Origin: Acanthosoma haemorrhoidale
Taxonomy: Eukaryota > Arthropoda > Insecta > Hemiptera > Acanthosomatidae
Length of the DNA stretch: 64,000 nucleotides
Direction: 5' to 3'
Assembly: GCA_930367205.1 (NCBI GenBank)
Contig: OV884013.1
Span: 118,272,706 to 118,336,705 of the forward strand
The translations under genes and the position numbers were made by a program. The stretch's first letter is position 1, and the number at the start of each line of letters is the position of its first letter. Of this stretch, positions 1-10,088 are shown in pieces. The notes below the pieces were generated by a model, which had not been told where the DNA came from, did not search any database, and was given only the letters and a program-made list of their open reading frames with translations.

Positions 1-570
1 GGCTGCTATGGGCCTAGGTAGGTAATGCATTTAGCCGGCGAGGTGAAATAGGATATAATGCTTTACCTTAATGTTAGGTGGAGAAGCAAACATCTTCTAA
101 GCGAATCAATAAGCTCTGGCTGGCATTGAACACAAATGGGGGACTAAATTAACTGTTGAAGATTCATCGCCCGATACCTATTGTAACAGATTAACCTATT
201 AACTTTATTGGGGCCTTTTTTTGTAACCTTTAAAGTTCTATATAATGGTTATAACGTTTTTTAAACAGCCAGATAAGTGATTCCTGTCGATAAGTGATTC
301 CCATTCCATTCATAAATGAATGTCTATTGAATTGTGAAGGAATTCATAACTGATCAGTTAATCTCTTCTACTATAGGTATAGAATTTCCGTTTACTGTTT
401 TATTCGATAAATTAATTATTGTTCCATAGCAGTTCCTTGAGAAGCGGGGTCGTTTGATGTTTCATTTCTTGTGTTCATTTTCGTTTGTTGAGTTTCCTGA
501 CTGAATTCTTGTTGTCCCTTTAATATACTTCTTCCACGATCACACTAACTTTTTATCACCACTTATATAT
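1..570. other. Unassigned AT-rich sequence
   Basis: No open reading frame, RNA gene or repeat recognised. It ends in an AT-rich tract (561-570) that is the insertion site of the LTR element starting at 571. Confidence 0.5.
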
Positions 571-1196
571 TGTAACATTCATGATATTTGAGAATATCAT
601 GTCCTGCAACCCTTCCATCTGGTCAGCATCAGCCCTTTGTGCTCTTAGGAGTGGGGATGAGATGAAGGGCCAGTCTTAGCCTAACAGCTAGAGAGTGAAC
701 CAGAGCAAGCTCCCGACTTGGCGGTATCCAACAGAAGAAGAAGAAGAAGAAGAAGAAGAAGAAGAAGAGGTCAACAGTAACATGGATTGGATTATACGGA
801 GATCATCGATTGGGTGATATTGATATTGTTTTTTTAATATGGATCCATTAAAAGAGATTGAGCTCAATTTTCATGTTTTTATTGTAATTAGTAGTAACTA
901 TCCTTGTTCAAAAGGAATTGAATATTTTTATATAATTCATGTCAGCACTCTATATAATTATAATTATTTGTTATAACCATTTTATTTGTATATATTTCAC
1001 AATTCCCAGTTTCTCAATTTATTAATAACTATAACATTAGCCTTGAGATCGGGCGATTCAATCGGGATAATTTCCTATGTCGAAGAAATATAAAACAAGT
1101 TGAATTAAAGATCTCATGACGGACCTACCAAATTAATTAAGGTCAATTGATCAAATAAATTAGAAAAATAAATGGTAAAAAATAAGGTAGGTTACA
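571..1196 (+). repeat. 5' LTR of the non-autonomous element
   Basis: Starts TGTAACATTC and ends GGTTACA, giving a 6-bp terminal inverted repeat. It contains a GAA trinucleotide run near 734-770 that is longer than in the 3' copy. Confidence 0.87.
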
Positions 1197-1197
1197 A

Positions 1198-1215
1198 TGG
1201 GGGCCGCTCCGGGAT
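1198..1215 (+). other. Primer binding site-like sequence
   Basis: TGGGGGCCGCTCCGGGAT begins two bases after the LTR. It starts with TGG, the complement of a tRNA 3' CCA end, and has the GC-rich form of a retroelement primer binding site. The matching tRNA cannot be named without a host tRNA set. Confidence 0.7.
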
Positions 1216-1347
1216 TAACTTCATAAATTCTAAAGAAACCAAAGGAATTGTGAGGTATTGCATGTTAGAATAATAACTAGAACTAACCACTAACAAATTA
1301 TATTTTTCTTATAATTTTACATTTGTTACACAGACACAAACACAAAT

Positions 1348-2419
1348 ATGTCCGGGTCAGATTCAGGTAAAACGACCCCAGTAGAAAAAGGGAGTACAAA
1401 GGAACTAAAGTATACGCTCAGACCGGAACAGGGCAATAAAAACCGGTCCCTCAAGCCGCCCGAGGGTGCCGAAACAAAACAAACAAATATTAACGATACC
1501 CTTCCGGCAACGAAAGGTATAATACCCACGGTTGGGTCAAAAGACCCCCCAGCCCCCGACATTACAACACAGATGTTGCAACAGGTCCTTGCCCAATTAA
1601 ACAGTCAATTTAACGCACTTAACGAAAATAATAAAGAAATAAACGAAAAATTAAACAGTCAATTTAACGCAATTAAAGAAAATAATAAAGAACAAAAAGA
1701 GTTGAGCGGGAAGTTTGATCAATTAAGGGAAGAAATAAAATCGGGAAGATCGGCTAAATTCGAACAAGGTTACACGGATGTAAACTATATTAGATTAGAT
1801 AAATTAGATAGACAATTACGAATTTGTGAGGAGAGAACACTCCAAGGAAATAATAATGTAAATTGAAAATTAAAAGAAGAAATCATTCTATTGAAAAATA
1901 CGTCAGATCATGAAAAAACAAATTTAACAAAGTCACAACTAGTTGATGCTGATTGTCATACAGATCTTAGCTTATATTCAATTAAGGATGAGGAAGAGAA
2001 AATTACTTCATTGGAGGATGAACAGAAGATTGCAGATAACAATGATGAGTGTACCTCACGTCAACATGATCTAATAAAGCTTGACTATAGAGAATAATAT
2101 GAGTTTGTTGGAAAATAAATTTTCAGAGTTAGAAGATACAGTGAATATTAAGAAAGGAGAAGTGATTTCATTGAAAGATCAAATTACAGAGCATCAGCAG
2201 ACAACCAGCGATAACGTGAAAAAATTAAAAATAATTCAAAATAAAGTTTTGGATATGAAGAAATTGGAATCTCAAATTCCAACTCATCTTGATGAAATTC
2301 CTTTTTGCGTGTTTGATTTGAACAACATTAAAATTAATGAATGGAAGGCATTTAAAAATAATTACAGGGATGTTTTTTGTTCGATACAATATGACTTCAA
2401 AAAAAGAAAAAAATTATAG
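1348..2419 (+). pseudogene. Broken coiled-coil, gag-like protein of the LTR element
   Basis: One reading frame runs from an ATG at 1348, is stopped by TGA at 1864-1866, continues in the same frame to TAA at 2095-2097, then resumes in another frame to 2419. That is one nonsense codon and one single-base frameshift (about 2081-2097) in roughly 355 codons. The first 75 residues are polar, rich in Lys, Pro and Gly. The rest is rich in Glu, Lys, Leu and Asn with heptad-like spacing, as in long coiled coils. An 18-residue unit (LNSQFNA..ENNKE) occurs twice in tandem near 1597-1700. No zinc knuckle, protease or polymerase motif follows. Its place just after the primer binding site suggests a Gag N-terminal region, but no conserved Gag domain is recognised; a captured host coiled-coil gene remains possible. 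Confidence 0.6.
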
Positions 2420-3136
2420 TTTTCTTTTATTATTTTCATTATTAAATGAAAATAATACTGATCGGATGACACATAAACTTTAGAAGTTTATACAAACAAA
2501 ACTATTATTAGAAATATTGACCCTAGTAAAGTCTATGGAATTATCAGCAAGTGTAGCTTTTGCTTTCATTATCACTTAATCTATAAAACAGATCGTAAAT
2601 ATTCTTTGAATGCTTAAGTCTATTATAATTAATTTTATAGCAAGAAAATAAAATGAGCTCATACAATTTTATACACGACAACGACCTCCCTATCTTTTCG
2701 TAACATTTATAATTTTTTTATGAACACTTATCTTTTCACTCAGGTAAAATATTCAAACCACACACACACACACAACAATTTTTCTCTATTGTTACTAATT
2801 ACCAGTAGAATTGTCTAGTATTTTAATTAAAAACCAATATGTATTACTAATCACACTCAACCGTCTTTTCAACAAATGTTTTCCAAATCGCGTTATGTTC
2901 CATAAAACAATGTACCTTCGAACTAATCCATACTAATTAGCATTATAATTTTGTTAAGTAAAACATTAAAACAACTTGTACGCTCTTCAAGCAATTTAAA
3001 ACCTTGCAAAATTTGAACTATTATTATTATAAACTTTGTAAAATTTCAACACCCGTTGTAAACAACCAATTCAACAAATCGAACGCAGCAACAAAATATT
3101 AGGGATCCACTAAAAAAGGGAAGGTATAAAGGGTAT
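2420..3136. other. Internal non-coding part of the LTR element
   Basis: AT-rich and stop-rich in all frames. It holds a short CA repeat at about 2759-2773. No pol-derived motif is visible. Confidence 0.6.
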
Positions 3137-3149
3137 AAGGGAAGGCAAT
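3137..3149 (+). other. Polypurine tract before the 3' LTR
   Basis: The purine-rich stretch AAGGGAAGGC precedes the LTR start at 3150, in the place expected for second-strand priming. Confidence 0.6.
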
Positions 3150-3774
3150 TGTAACATTCATGATATTTGAGAATATCATGTCCTGCAACCCTTCCATCTG
3201 GTCAGCATCAGCCCTTTGTGCTCTTAGGAGTGGGGATGAGATGAAGGGCCAGTCTTAGCCAGTCTTAGCCTAACAGCCAGAGAGCGAACCAGAGCAAGCT
3301 CCCGACTTGGCGGTATCCAACAGAAGAAGAAGAAGAAGAAGAAGAAGAGGTCAACAGTAACGTGGATTGGATTATACGGAGATCATCGATTGGGTGATAT
3401 TGATATTGTTTTTTTAATATGGATCCATTAAAAAAGATTTAGCTCAATTTTCATGTTTTTATTGTAATTAGTAGTAACTATCCTTGTTCAAAAGGAATTG
3501 AATATTTTTATATAATTTATGTCAGCATTCTATATAATTATAATTATTTGTTATAACCATTTTATTTGAATATATTTCACAATTCCCAGTTTCTCAATTT
3601 ATTAATAACTATAACATTAGCCTTGAGATCGGGCGATTCAATCAGGATAATTTCCTATGTCAAACACATAAAACAATTTGAATTAAAGATCTCATGACGG
3701 ACCTGTCAAATTAGTAAAGGTAAATTGATCAAATAAAGCAGAAAGAGAAATGGTGAAAATTGAGGTAGGTTTCA
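3150..3774 (+). repeat. 3' LTR of the non-autonomous element
   Basis: Homologous end to end with 571-1196. It differs by scattered substitutions, a shorter GAA run and a short duplication of CCAGTCTTAG near 3250-3267. Confidence 0.87.
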
Positions 3775-3791
3775 ATATATATATATATATA
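3775..3791. repeat. AT dinucleotide tract between two LTR elements
   Basis: A 17-bp alternating AT run separates the two retrotransposons and contains the target-site copies of both. Confidence 0.9.
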
Positions 3792-3971
3792 AGTTAAGTC
3801 CAGGCGCCGCTAGTGCCCAGCCTTAATCCCCAAACATATGTTATCTGTATATGTTTACAGGTAATACCTATAGATAGAGGTATCTTGGTCTAAATAAAGC
3901 AGTCTTGTTATAACGTTCTACGTGTTCTTATTACCAACCTTTCTTAGCTTGTAATTCAATAAACATTAACT
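3792..3971 (+). repeat. 5' LTR of the gypsy element
   Basis: 180 bp, beginning AGTTAAGTCC and ending CATTAACT, an inverted-repeat pair. An AATAAA-like signal lies near the end. No difference from the 3' LTR was found by eye. Confidence 0.93.
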
Positions 3972-3990
3972 GGTGCCGAAACCCGGGAAC
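3971..3990 (+). other. Primer binding site of the gypsy element
   Basis: TGGTGCCGAAACCCGGGA begins at the last base of the LTR. This has the typical form of a retrotransposon tRNA primer site, and the TGG pairs with the tRNA CCA end. The leader 3991-4067 has a T-rich run and leads to the gag ATG. Confidence 0.8.
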
Positions 3991-4067
3991 CGTGGAGAAA
4001 GAGAGTTATCGAGTGCGAGCGTAATTTTTTTTTTGTTTTTTTTTCTTCTATACGCGAAAGAGAGAAG

Positions 4068-4547
4068 ATGACTGAAGGAGGAGTTTTGAGACAGCCCGTC
4101 TTGAATCTCGTAGAGGGAGCAGATATTAGAAGAGTGGGAACTATGCCAGAAGTTCATGCCACGGCGCTCGCGCTGATGAGGGTAAAAGCGATGAATACCC
4201 AGTATCTGAGGAAGGCTGTTGCGGAGCTGGAGAGATTCACTGGGGAACTGGGTGAGCTGAACCATTTCCTAAAAGGAGGAGACCGTCTCACAGCTTTAAT
4301 TGGAGCTAAAGCAGAAGAAAATTTAATAGATCCCAGAGACGCGGAATCGTTGAAGGCGGCCCTGATATGTCGGGTCAAGAGAAGTATACTGAATCAAATT
4401 CAGGCAGATGAAGAAACCCCGTGGGAATTAATTAAGATGAGATTGAAGAAGGCGTACGGAGGAGGACGATGGACTCCCGAGGAGGACATATTCCAAATGT
4501 TTAGGGAGACCCAAGACAAAGTAACGGGCAATATGCTGCGGGGTTAG
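4068..4547 (+). pseudogene. gag: Gag, N-terminal part (frame-shifted)
   Basis: Structural polyprotein of the gypsy element, which forms cytoplasmic virus-like particles. The ATG at 4068 is the first after the leader and opens 159 codons. The protein is mostly helical and charged. Its segment around residues 95-150, with WELIKMRL and a Trp-Thr-Pro-Glu-Glu stretch, resembles the capsid region of retrotransposon Gag proteins. The frame ends at TAG 4545-4547, but the next frame carries on capsid-like coding without a gap, so a single-base loss near 4528-4532 is the likely cause. I name it from position and general character; no strict capsid motif is diagnostic here. Confidence 0.75.
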
Positions 4548-4576
4548 TAGTCCGTTTCAATAAGATAACGGAGAAG

Positions 4577-5251
4577 ATGAGAGAGTCGATTAGCGTAGAA
4601 GAGGTGGAGGGTAGTATGGGATTTTTATCCACAATTCTAAAAGTGCAACTGGCCAAGGAGACAGGAAGAAAGGAAGGATTCTCTGATGAGCGCTCGTTCT
4701 CGGAGTGTGCACAATCAATGATCGACACTAGTGCCAAGGAGGAAGAAGTGAGGGTGCAAGACGTCGACAATGAGTGGAGCCGAGTTGCATACAAAAGAAC
4801 CCGGACCCTGAAACCAACCTGGAGGAGACCAGAAACGTCCGTTATTGGCAGAGACAAGGGAACGACAGGAGAAAGAAGATTTAGAGAAACGAGACCGAGG
4901 TATGCCCCGCCCAGGGAAGAAATAAAATGCCACGGATGTAGGAAAGCAGGACATTTAGTGGCACAGTGTCCTCGAACAAAATGTTTTGAGTGTGGCGAGG
5001 AAGGACACATCGCGAGGCATTGCCCGTATATCTTCCGGAGGAGAGAATACCAACGACCAGAACCAATGGAGGTAAACACTCAAGAAGTAAGAGAGAGACG
5101 GAGCATGACACATGGGGAGGGTGGATCATCAGAAGATGAGTCATCAGGGACTTCGGGAACTGAAGGAGAAGAAGCGAGGCGCAGCAGAAACAGGAGACAG
5201 ACAGGGCAGAAGGTCGAGTCACGTAGATGGGAGCAACGTGATGAAGTCTGA
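4577..5251 (+). pseudogene. gag: Gag, C-terminal part with two zinc knuckles
   Basis: The nucleocapsid half of Gag, which binds and packages element RNA. Two CCHC knuckles of the CX2CX4HX4C type are visible: CHGCRKAGHLVAQC (4928-4969) and CFECGEEGHIARHC (4982-5023). A basic Arg-rich stretch precedes them and an acidic, Ser-rich tail follows. Homologous coding starts slightly upstream of the first ATG (4577), because this is the continuation of the 4068 frame after a shift. It ends at TGA 5249-5251, and the protease continues in the same frame directly after that TGA. The stop may be natural, with readthrough producing Gag-Pol, or it may be a nonsense mutation. Confidence 0.85.
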
Positions 5252-6238
5252 GGAGCGTGTTGGCAGAGAGGCGACCGCATCCTGAGATGTAATGCGATTC
5301 GGGAGAGGATGTGTGCGTTGCCAATAATTAGGGTCAAAGGAGGAGAGATGTGTCTGGTGGACACGGGAAGCACCAACACCATCATGTCCCGCGGAGCGCT
5401 GGAGAGGCTGTATGGTTGAGAGAGGGCACTCCAGATTCAGGTATGTAATTGTAGTTTAATCACCCTGGGAGGCCCTTGCGAGGCAGTGGGAGAGTTAGTC
5501 ATAGGGCTAAATAGGTGGGCGAAGAAAGGGGGAGATCTAAAGATACATATCGTAGGAAACATGCCGCGGGAGTACCAGGTGATAGTTGGGTGCGACATGT
5601 TGGGGAAGGTAGGTGCGCGTGTGGAGAATATCGGGGAAAAATGGAACATTAAGTTGGGGAAAGTGGAATATAAATGTCAAGGGACTATATGGGACGGAAG
5701 AGCGCGGATAGGGGCGGTTAATAAAATAGAGGGCTGGAGGGAAGGCCTACAGAGGGAGTTTGAGGATATTTTTTACGTAGAGGGAGACACGCTAGGAGCG
5801 ACTGGGAAGACGGTCCACGAGATCCAGTTAAAGAAAGAACGCGTCACATACGTGAAAGAGAGACGATATCCACAGGCACAACGTAGGCATATTAGAGAGG
5901 AGCTAGAGAGTCTCAAACGGCAAGGGATTATAATTGATAGCACTTCGCCATATAACAGTCCTCTATGGGCAGTGAGGAAGAAAAATAGACCTGGGGACGA
6001 GACGGAGAAATACAGGGTAGTTATCGATTATCGGAAGTTAAATGAGAACACGACGGACGAGAAGTATCCTATTCCCCGATTTGAGGACATATTAGACAGA
6101 TTGAACGGGGCGACAATATTTAGTACCCTAGATCTAAAGGCAGGCTATCACCAGATCAAGATGAGTGCGAACGACCAAGACAAAACGGCCTTTACATTTG
6201 AGAGGGGCCATTATCAATTTACCAGGATGCCATTTTGA
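5252..6238 (+). pseudogene. pol: Pol, protease and N-terminal reverse transcriptase
   Basis: Same frame as the zinc-knuckle part of gag. The aspartic protease active site is LVDTGSTNTIM with Asp-Thr-Gly at 5360-5368. A TGA at 5417-5419 interrupts the protease; the frame continues beyond it with the expected protease sequence, including GCDMLG near 5590. Reverse transcriptase motifs follow: VVIDYRKLN (about 6018), the catalytic Asp of LDLKAGYHQI (6131-6133) and YQFTRMPF before TGA 6236-6238. This last TGA stands where related Pol proteins have Gly in the PFGL(K/R)NAP motif, so it looks like a point nonsense mutation. There is no ATG suited to internal initiation, so expression would depend on Gag-Pol fusion. 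Confidence 0.9.
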
Positions 6239-8662
6239 CTGAAAAACGCCCCGATTACCTTTCAACGCCTAATGGATGAATTTTTGAGGGGAATAGACGA
6301 AGCGGTATGCCAGGTCTACATGGACGATCTGTTAGTTTTCAGCAGGACGGAGGCAGAGCACGTTGAGCACCTAAGAAGTGTATTTCAAAGAGTCCGCGAA
6401 TTCGGATTAAAATTGTCCATGGAGAAGTCTCTGTTGGGAAAGAAAAAAATCAATTTTTTGGGCCACACCATCTCACAGGAGGGGGTTAAGCCAGACTCTA
6501 CGAAGGTCGAGGCGATTAGAAGGATGGTGGTGCCCACAGATGTAAAGGGGATCCGTCGACTTCTGGGGACGCTTAATTATTACAGAAGATTTGTGCCGGA
6601 CATGGCGGCATGCCTGGTGCCTATTAATAATTTACTGCGAAAGGGAGCGAGGGTGGTAATTACCCCAATCATGGAGCAGAACATCCGGAAATGTATGTCT
6701 AGCTTACAAGAGGAACCAATATTAGCATTTCCCGATTTCCAACATCCCTTCACAATCACCACTGATGCCAGCGAATACGCACTGGGGGCAGTGTTGTCGC
6801 AGGAGAGAAACGGTGGGGAGCGCCCGGTGGCGTACGCTAGTCGACGGCTCACAGAAACGGAAGCGCGGTATAGTGCTCTAGAGAGAGAGCTCCTAGGTAT
6901 CGTCTGGGTTATAGACCATTTCCGCCCATATGTCTTCGGCAGAAAATTCCGTGTTCACACCGACCACAGACCCCTACAATGGGTAGGAAAGTTAAAGGAG
7001 TCCTCGGCGCGGGTCACGAGGTGGAAAGAGTTTTTGTCCCAGTACAATATGGAGATCATATATAAACCCGGGAAAGAGAACGTAGTGGCAGACTGGCTGT
7101 CCAGAGCCATTACTGTGAATGCATTGGAAGAAGGGGAACCATCCGGGGAAATCCAACAGTTTCTCCGGGAATGGACACCCGTGGAGGATGGAAGCCTCGG
7201 TACGCGAGGAGATAGCGAAGGTGAGGAAACCCTTGAAGAGGAAGGTTCCGCCGCCGAAAGACCTGTTGAAATGGAAGTAACAGAAGGGATCGTGAACGAC
7301 AAAAGACGGCAGATCATTTGGAAATCCAAGACCTCAGGGCGGCTGCAGATCGCATATGACAGTTATGGGAGAAGTAAAATCGCGACGATTTGGTCGCCAC
7401 CAGGGGTTAGGAACGACCAAATTTGCCGTGCATTGAAAGATGCCTCGGAACCCGGAAAGACCCATCATGTATTTGTAGGGAATGCCACTATTTGGGAGAA
7501 AATTCGTAGACTCTGGCGAACGGAACAACTTGGAGTGGATAGGATATTTATTCGGTGCACGTCGATGGTGGAGACACTCAAAGACAGAGAACAGCAGCTG
7601 GAAGTGACGCTGGCCTATCACCAAGGAAAAACGAACCACCGTGGAGTTCAGGAAACGTTGCAAGCGTTGCGGCGGAGGTACTTTTGGTGGGGAATGAAAA
7701 AGAGCATACAAGAAATGATAGGGGCATGTGCAGTTTGTCTCACTACGAAGTATGACAGACATCCGCCACGGGGGCGACAAGAAGAATCGCCCACCGCCGA
7801 GACACCGTTGAGTGACTTACAAGTGGATACCTTCACTTGGAGGGGGTATAAGTGGGTTACCACAATCGACAGCTTTAGCAAAGTGGCCATGGCGCACCCG
7901 GTGCAAGATAGGTCATCAGACGCGGTAATGCTGGCATTAAATACCTGGTTCCAGTTTTACGGAGTACCAGACCGGATCTCGTCGGATGGGGGCAGAGAAT
8001 TTGACAATGCCAACATCCGAAAAGAAATGAAGACTCTCGATGTCTTTTGGCATCTTAATACCCCAGGGCACCCTAAGAGTAGAGGAGGGATAGAAAGATT
8101 GCACAGCACCCTGAGTGACCACCTGCGGGTATATCTCGCGGAAAAGGGTCTGCCGGCGAATGAGGCAATGCCGAAGGCGGTGGCCGCTTACAATCATTCG
8201 ATCCACACCGCGACGGGGTTCTCCCCGTTCGAGATCCTCTTTGGGCTGCGCGAAAGACGGAGAAATGGGGCAGAGACGGTAGCAGACAAGGGAATGGCGA
8301 GTAATACTGTCGGTTTGAGGAAAATATGCGACAAAGTCCGAGAAAGGATAACGAGGGACAAAGCGAGACGAGTGGAACGGGAAAACCTCAAAGTCCGGGA
8401 TCGAATGGGGGAACTTAAAATCGGGACTATCGTCTATAAAAAACTAGGGTCAAATAGGAGCAAAGAGCTGGTGCGATATGAGGGCCCATTTAAAGTGGTC
8501 GTGATTAGGGAACACAACGTCGTGACAATTGAGAGTATACGACCCCCTAAGAAGCGGCGAAATGTCCACATAGAACAGTTAAAGCTTCCACCAGGGGGGG
8601 GAGGTTGTAGATCAGGAATGAGCTGGAGTGTCCTCGCAGCATACACGCAAGGAACATTGTAA
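6239..8662 (+). pseudogene. pol: Pol, reverse transcriptase C-terminus, RNase H and integrase
   Basis: Continues in frame after TGA 6236. YMDD (6317-6328) is the polymerase catalytic motif. RNase H shows TTDASEYALGAVLS (Asp at 6764), YSALERELLGIVW and HTDHRPLQW. The integrase zinc-binding HHCC module has His at 7619 and 7637 and Cys at 7727 and 7736 (HX5H, CX2C). The catalytic triad is Asp 7826, Asp 7985 and Glu 8093, a DX35E spacing typical of retroelement integrases. A short basic C-terminal region ends at TAA 8660-8662. All catalytic residues are present, so this part looks enzymatically complete apart from upstream breaks. The ATG at 6272 is internal to the reverse transcriptase and not a real start. 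Confidence 0.95.
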
Positions 8663-8927
8663 ATAGTTATAGTTATGTGATTTTTCCCACAGAAGTATTG
8701 TTTTTTTTAAAAGTCAAAGTTTTCTTTTATGTTTTTTGCTTACAAGTGACAGTTGGTTTTTACGTTTTATAGGATTAGAGCTTAATGTGAGGGATTACAG
8801 GCTGTGTACGGGTGGGGCTGGCCTTTGCTCCTTTGTAACATTAGCGGAGCATTATTTGAATGGACTAAGACGTCCGAGTGTTGGACTTCAAAGTTTGCGA
8901 ATGGGTGTTCGTAAACTGGTCGGGGGG
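8663..8927 (+). other. 3' untranslated part and polypurine tract
   Basis: No env-like open frame: there is only a 65-codon ORF without signal peptide or membrane span. A G-rich tract (8921-8927) abuts the 3' LTR and serves as the polypurine tract. Confidence 0.75.
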
Positions 8928-9107
8928 AGTTAAGTCCAGGCGCCGCTAGTGCCCAGCCTTAATCCCCAAACATATGTTATCTGTATATGTTTACAGGTAA
9001 TACCTATAGATAGAGGTATCTTGGTCTAAATAAAGCAGTCTTGTTATAACGTTCTACGTGTTCTTATTACCAACCTTTCTTAGCTTGTAATTCAATAAAC
9101 ATTAACT
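8928..9107 (+). repeat. 3' LTR of the gypsy element
   Basis: 180 bp, identical by eye to 3792-3971. Followed by TATA, matching the bases before the 5' LTR. Confidence 0.93.
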
Positions 9108-9111
9108 TATA

Positions 9112-9455
9112 TAATAAGGGAAAATGACCATTACCAGATATGAGGGTTCCTGGTCTTTATTCTATAACCTCGGTACATAAACTGGAAGTACCATGCAAAA
9201 TGTAGTAATGGGTTTTGTAATTATAATTGAAAAAAATAAATTAGATTAGCATTTTATCCTGTGTATGTGTCCACTTGCAGATGAAAACCAAAGAAAAATT
9301 TATTGTAACTAATTCAATCTACTGTATTAAATCTATTTCGTTCTTGCTGTGGTACCGATATACGACGAGAATATGAAGGGAATGGGGTCTATGTTGCGCA
9401 ATATACTCATTTTTCTACACTTTCTAGAATTTACTATTAAGGTTAGAGATTATAA
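9112..9455. other. Unassigned AT-rich sequence
   Basis: No coding or repeat signal seen between the gypsy element and the minisatellite. Confidence 0.5.
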
Positions 9456-10088
9456 GCGTTACTGAATAATAAGCATATATATTAGAGAATTACTAAAGCA
9501 ATTAGAGAACTACTAAAGCAATTTGAGCGTTACTGAGTAAAAAGCATATATATTAGAGAATTTCTAACGCAATTAGAGAACTACTAAAACAATTAGAGCG
9601 TTACTGAATAATAAGCATATATATTAGAGCATTACTAGAGCGATAAGAGAACTACTAAAGCAATTAGAGCGTTACCGAATAATAAGCATATATATTGGAG
9701 AATTACTAAAGCAATTAGAGAACTGCTAAAGCAATTAGAGCGTTACTGAATAATAAGTATATATATTAGAGAATTATTAAAGCAATTAGAGAACTACTAA
9801 AGGAGTTAGAGCGTTACTGAATAATAGGCATATATATTAGAAAATTACTAAAGCAATTAGAGAACTATTAAAGCAATCAGATCGTTAATGAATAATAAGC
9901 ATATATATTAGAGAACTACTAAAGCAATTAGAGCGTTACCGAATTATAATCATATATATTAGAAAATTACTAAAGCAATTAGAGAACTGCTAAAGCAATC
10001 AAAGCGTTACTGAATAATAAGCATATATATTTGAGAATTACTAAAGCAATCAGAGCGTTACTGAATAATAAGCATAAATATTAGAGAA
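9456..10088. repeat. 71-bp tandem repeat (minisatellite)
   Basis: The anchor GCGTTA(C/A)(T/C)GA recurs at 9456, 9527, 9598, 9669, 9740, 9811, 9882, 9932, 10003 and 10054. Spacing is 71 bp, except for two short units of 50 and 51 bp. Each unit has a spacer (TGAATAATAAGCATATATAT) followed by two 21-bp subunits of the type TTAGAGAATTACTAAAGCAA. The short units have lost exactly one subunit, so there is higher-order structure. Confidence 0.95.

Larger units (their letters stand above)
571..3774 (+). mobile_element. Non-autonomous LTR retrotransposon with coiled-coil ORF
   Basis: Two direct repeats of about 625 bp (571-1196 and 3150-3774) enclose about 1.95 kb. The LTR ends form a short inverted repeat, TGTAAC...GTTACA; the 3' copy has a mutated end, GTTTCA. 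A primer-binding-site-like sequence starts 2 bases after the 5' LTR, and a purine-rich tract precedes the 3' LTR. The flanking 4-mers are both ATAT (567-570 and 3775-3778), a fitting target duplication but weak evidence inside an AT repeat. The interior has one degenerate gag-like coiled-coil frame and no protease, reverse transcriptase or integrase. It therefore needed enzymes in trans, or has lost pol. The two LTRs differ at many positions, so it is older than the neighbouring element. I infer the class from structure; the family is not identified. Confidence 0.85.
3792..9107 (+). mobile_element. Ty3/gypsy LTR retrotransposon, nearly full length
   Basis: Two 180-bp LTRs (3792-3971 and 8928-9107) flank gag and pol in the order gag, protease, reverse transcriptase, RNase H, integrase. 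That order identifies Ty3/gypsy. The flanking 4-mers are both TATA (3788-3791 and 9108-9111). The LTR ends AGTTAA...TTAACT and the TATA target resemble the insect gypsy/errantivirus group, but there is no env: only about 265 bp separate pol from the 3' LTR. The LTRs read as identical base for base, so insertion looks recent. The coding region nevertheless carries one frameshift in gag and TGA codons at 5249, 5418 and 6236. Confidence 0.95.

Noticed and set aside
5249..6238. TGA as selenocysteine or a reassigned codon
   Set aside because: No selenocysteine insertion element is seen. The TGA at 6236 replaces a Gly and other genes here use TGA as stop; mutation or simple readthrough is enough.
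7334..7780. Long minus-strand ORFs opposite gypsy gag-pol (for example 4501-5079 and 7334-7780)
   Set aside because: Shadow frames of the plus-strand coding sequence with no domain content.
8663..8927. Possible env gene of the gypsy element
   Set aside because: Only about 265 bp remain between pol and the 3' LTR. The longest frame lacks a signal peptide, membrane span or cleavage site.
9456..10088. CRISPR-like array
   Set aside because: Units are contiguous tandem copies in which the whole 71 bp is conserved. There are no variable spacers, and the context is eukaryotic.
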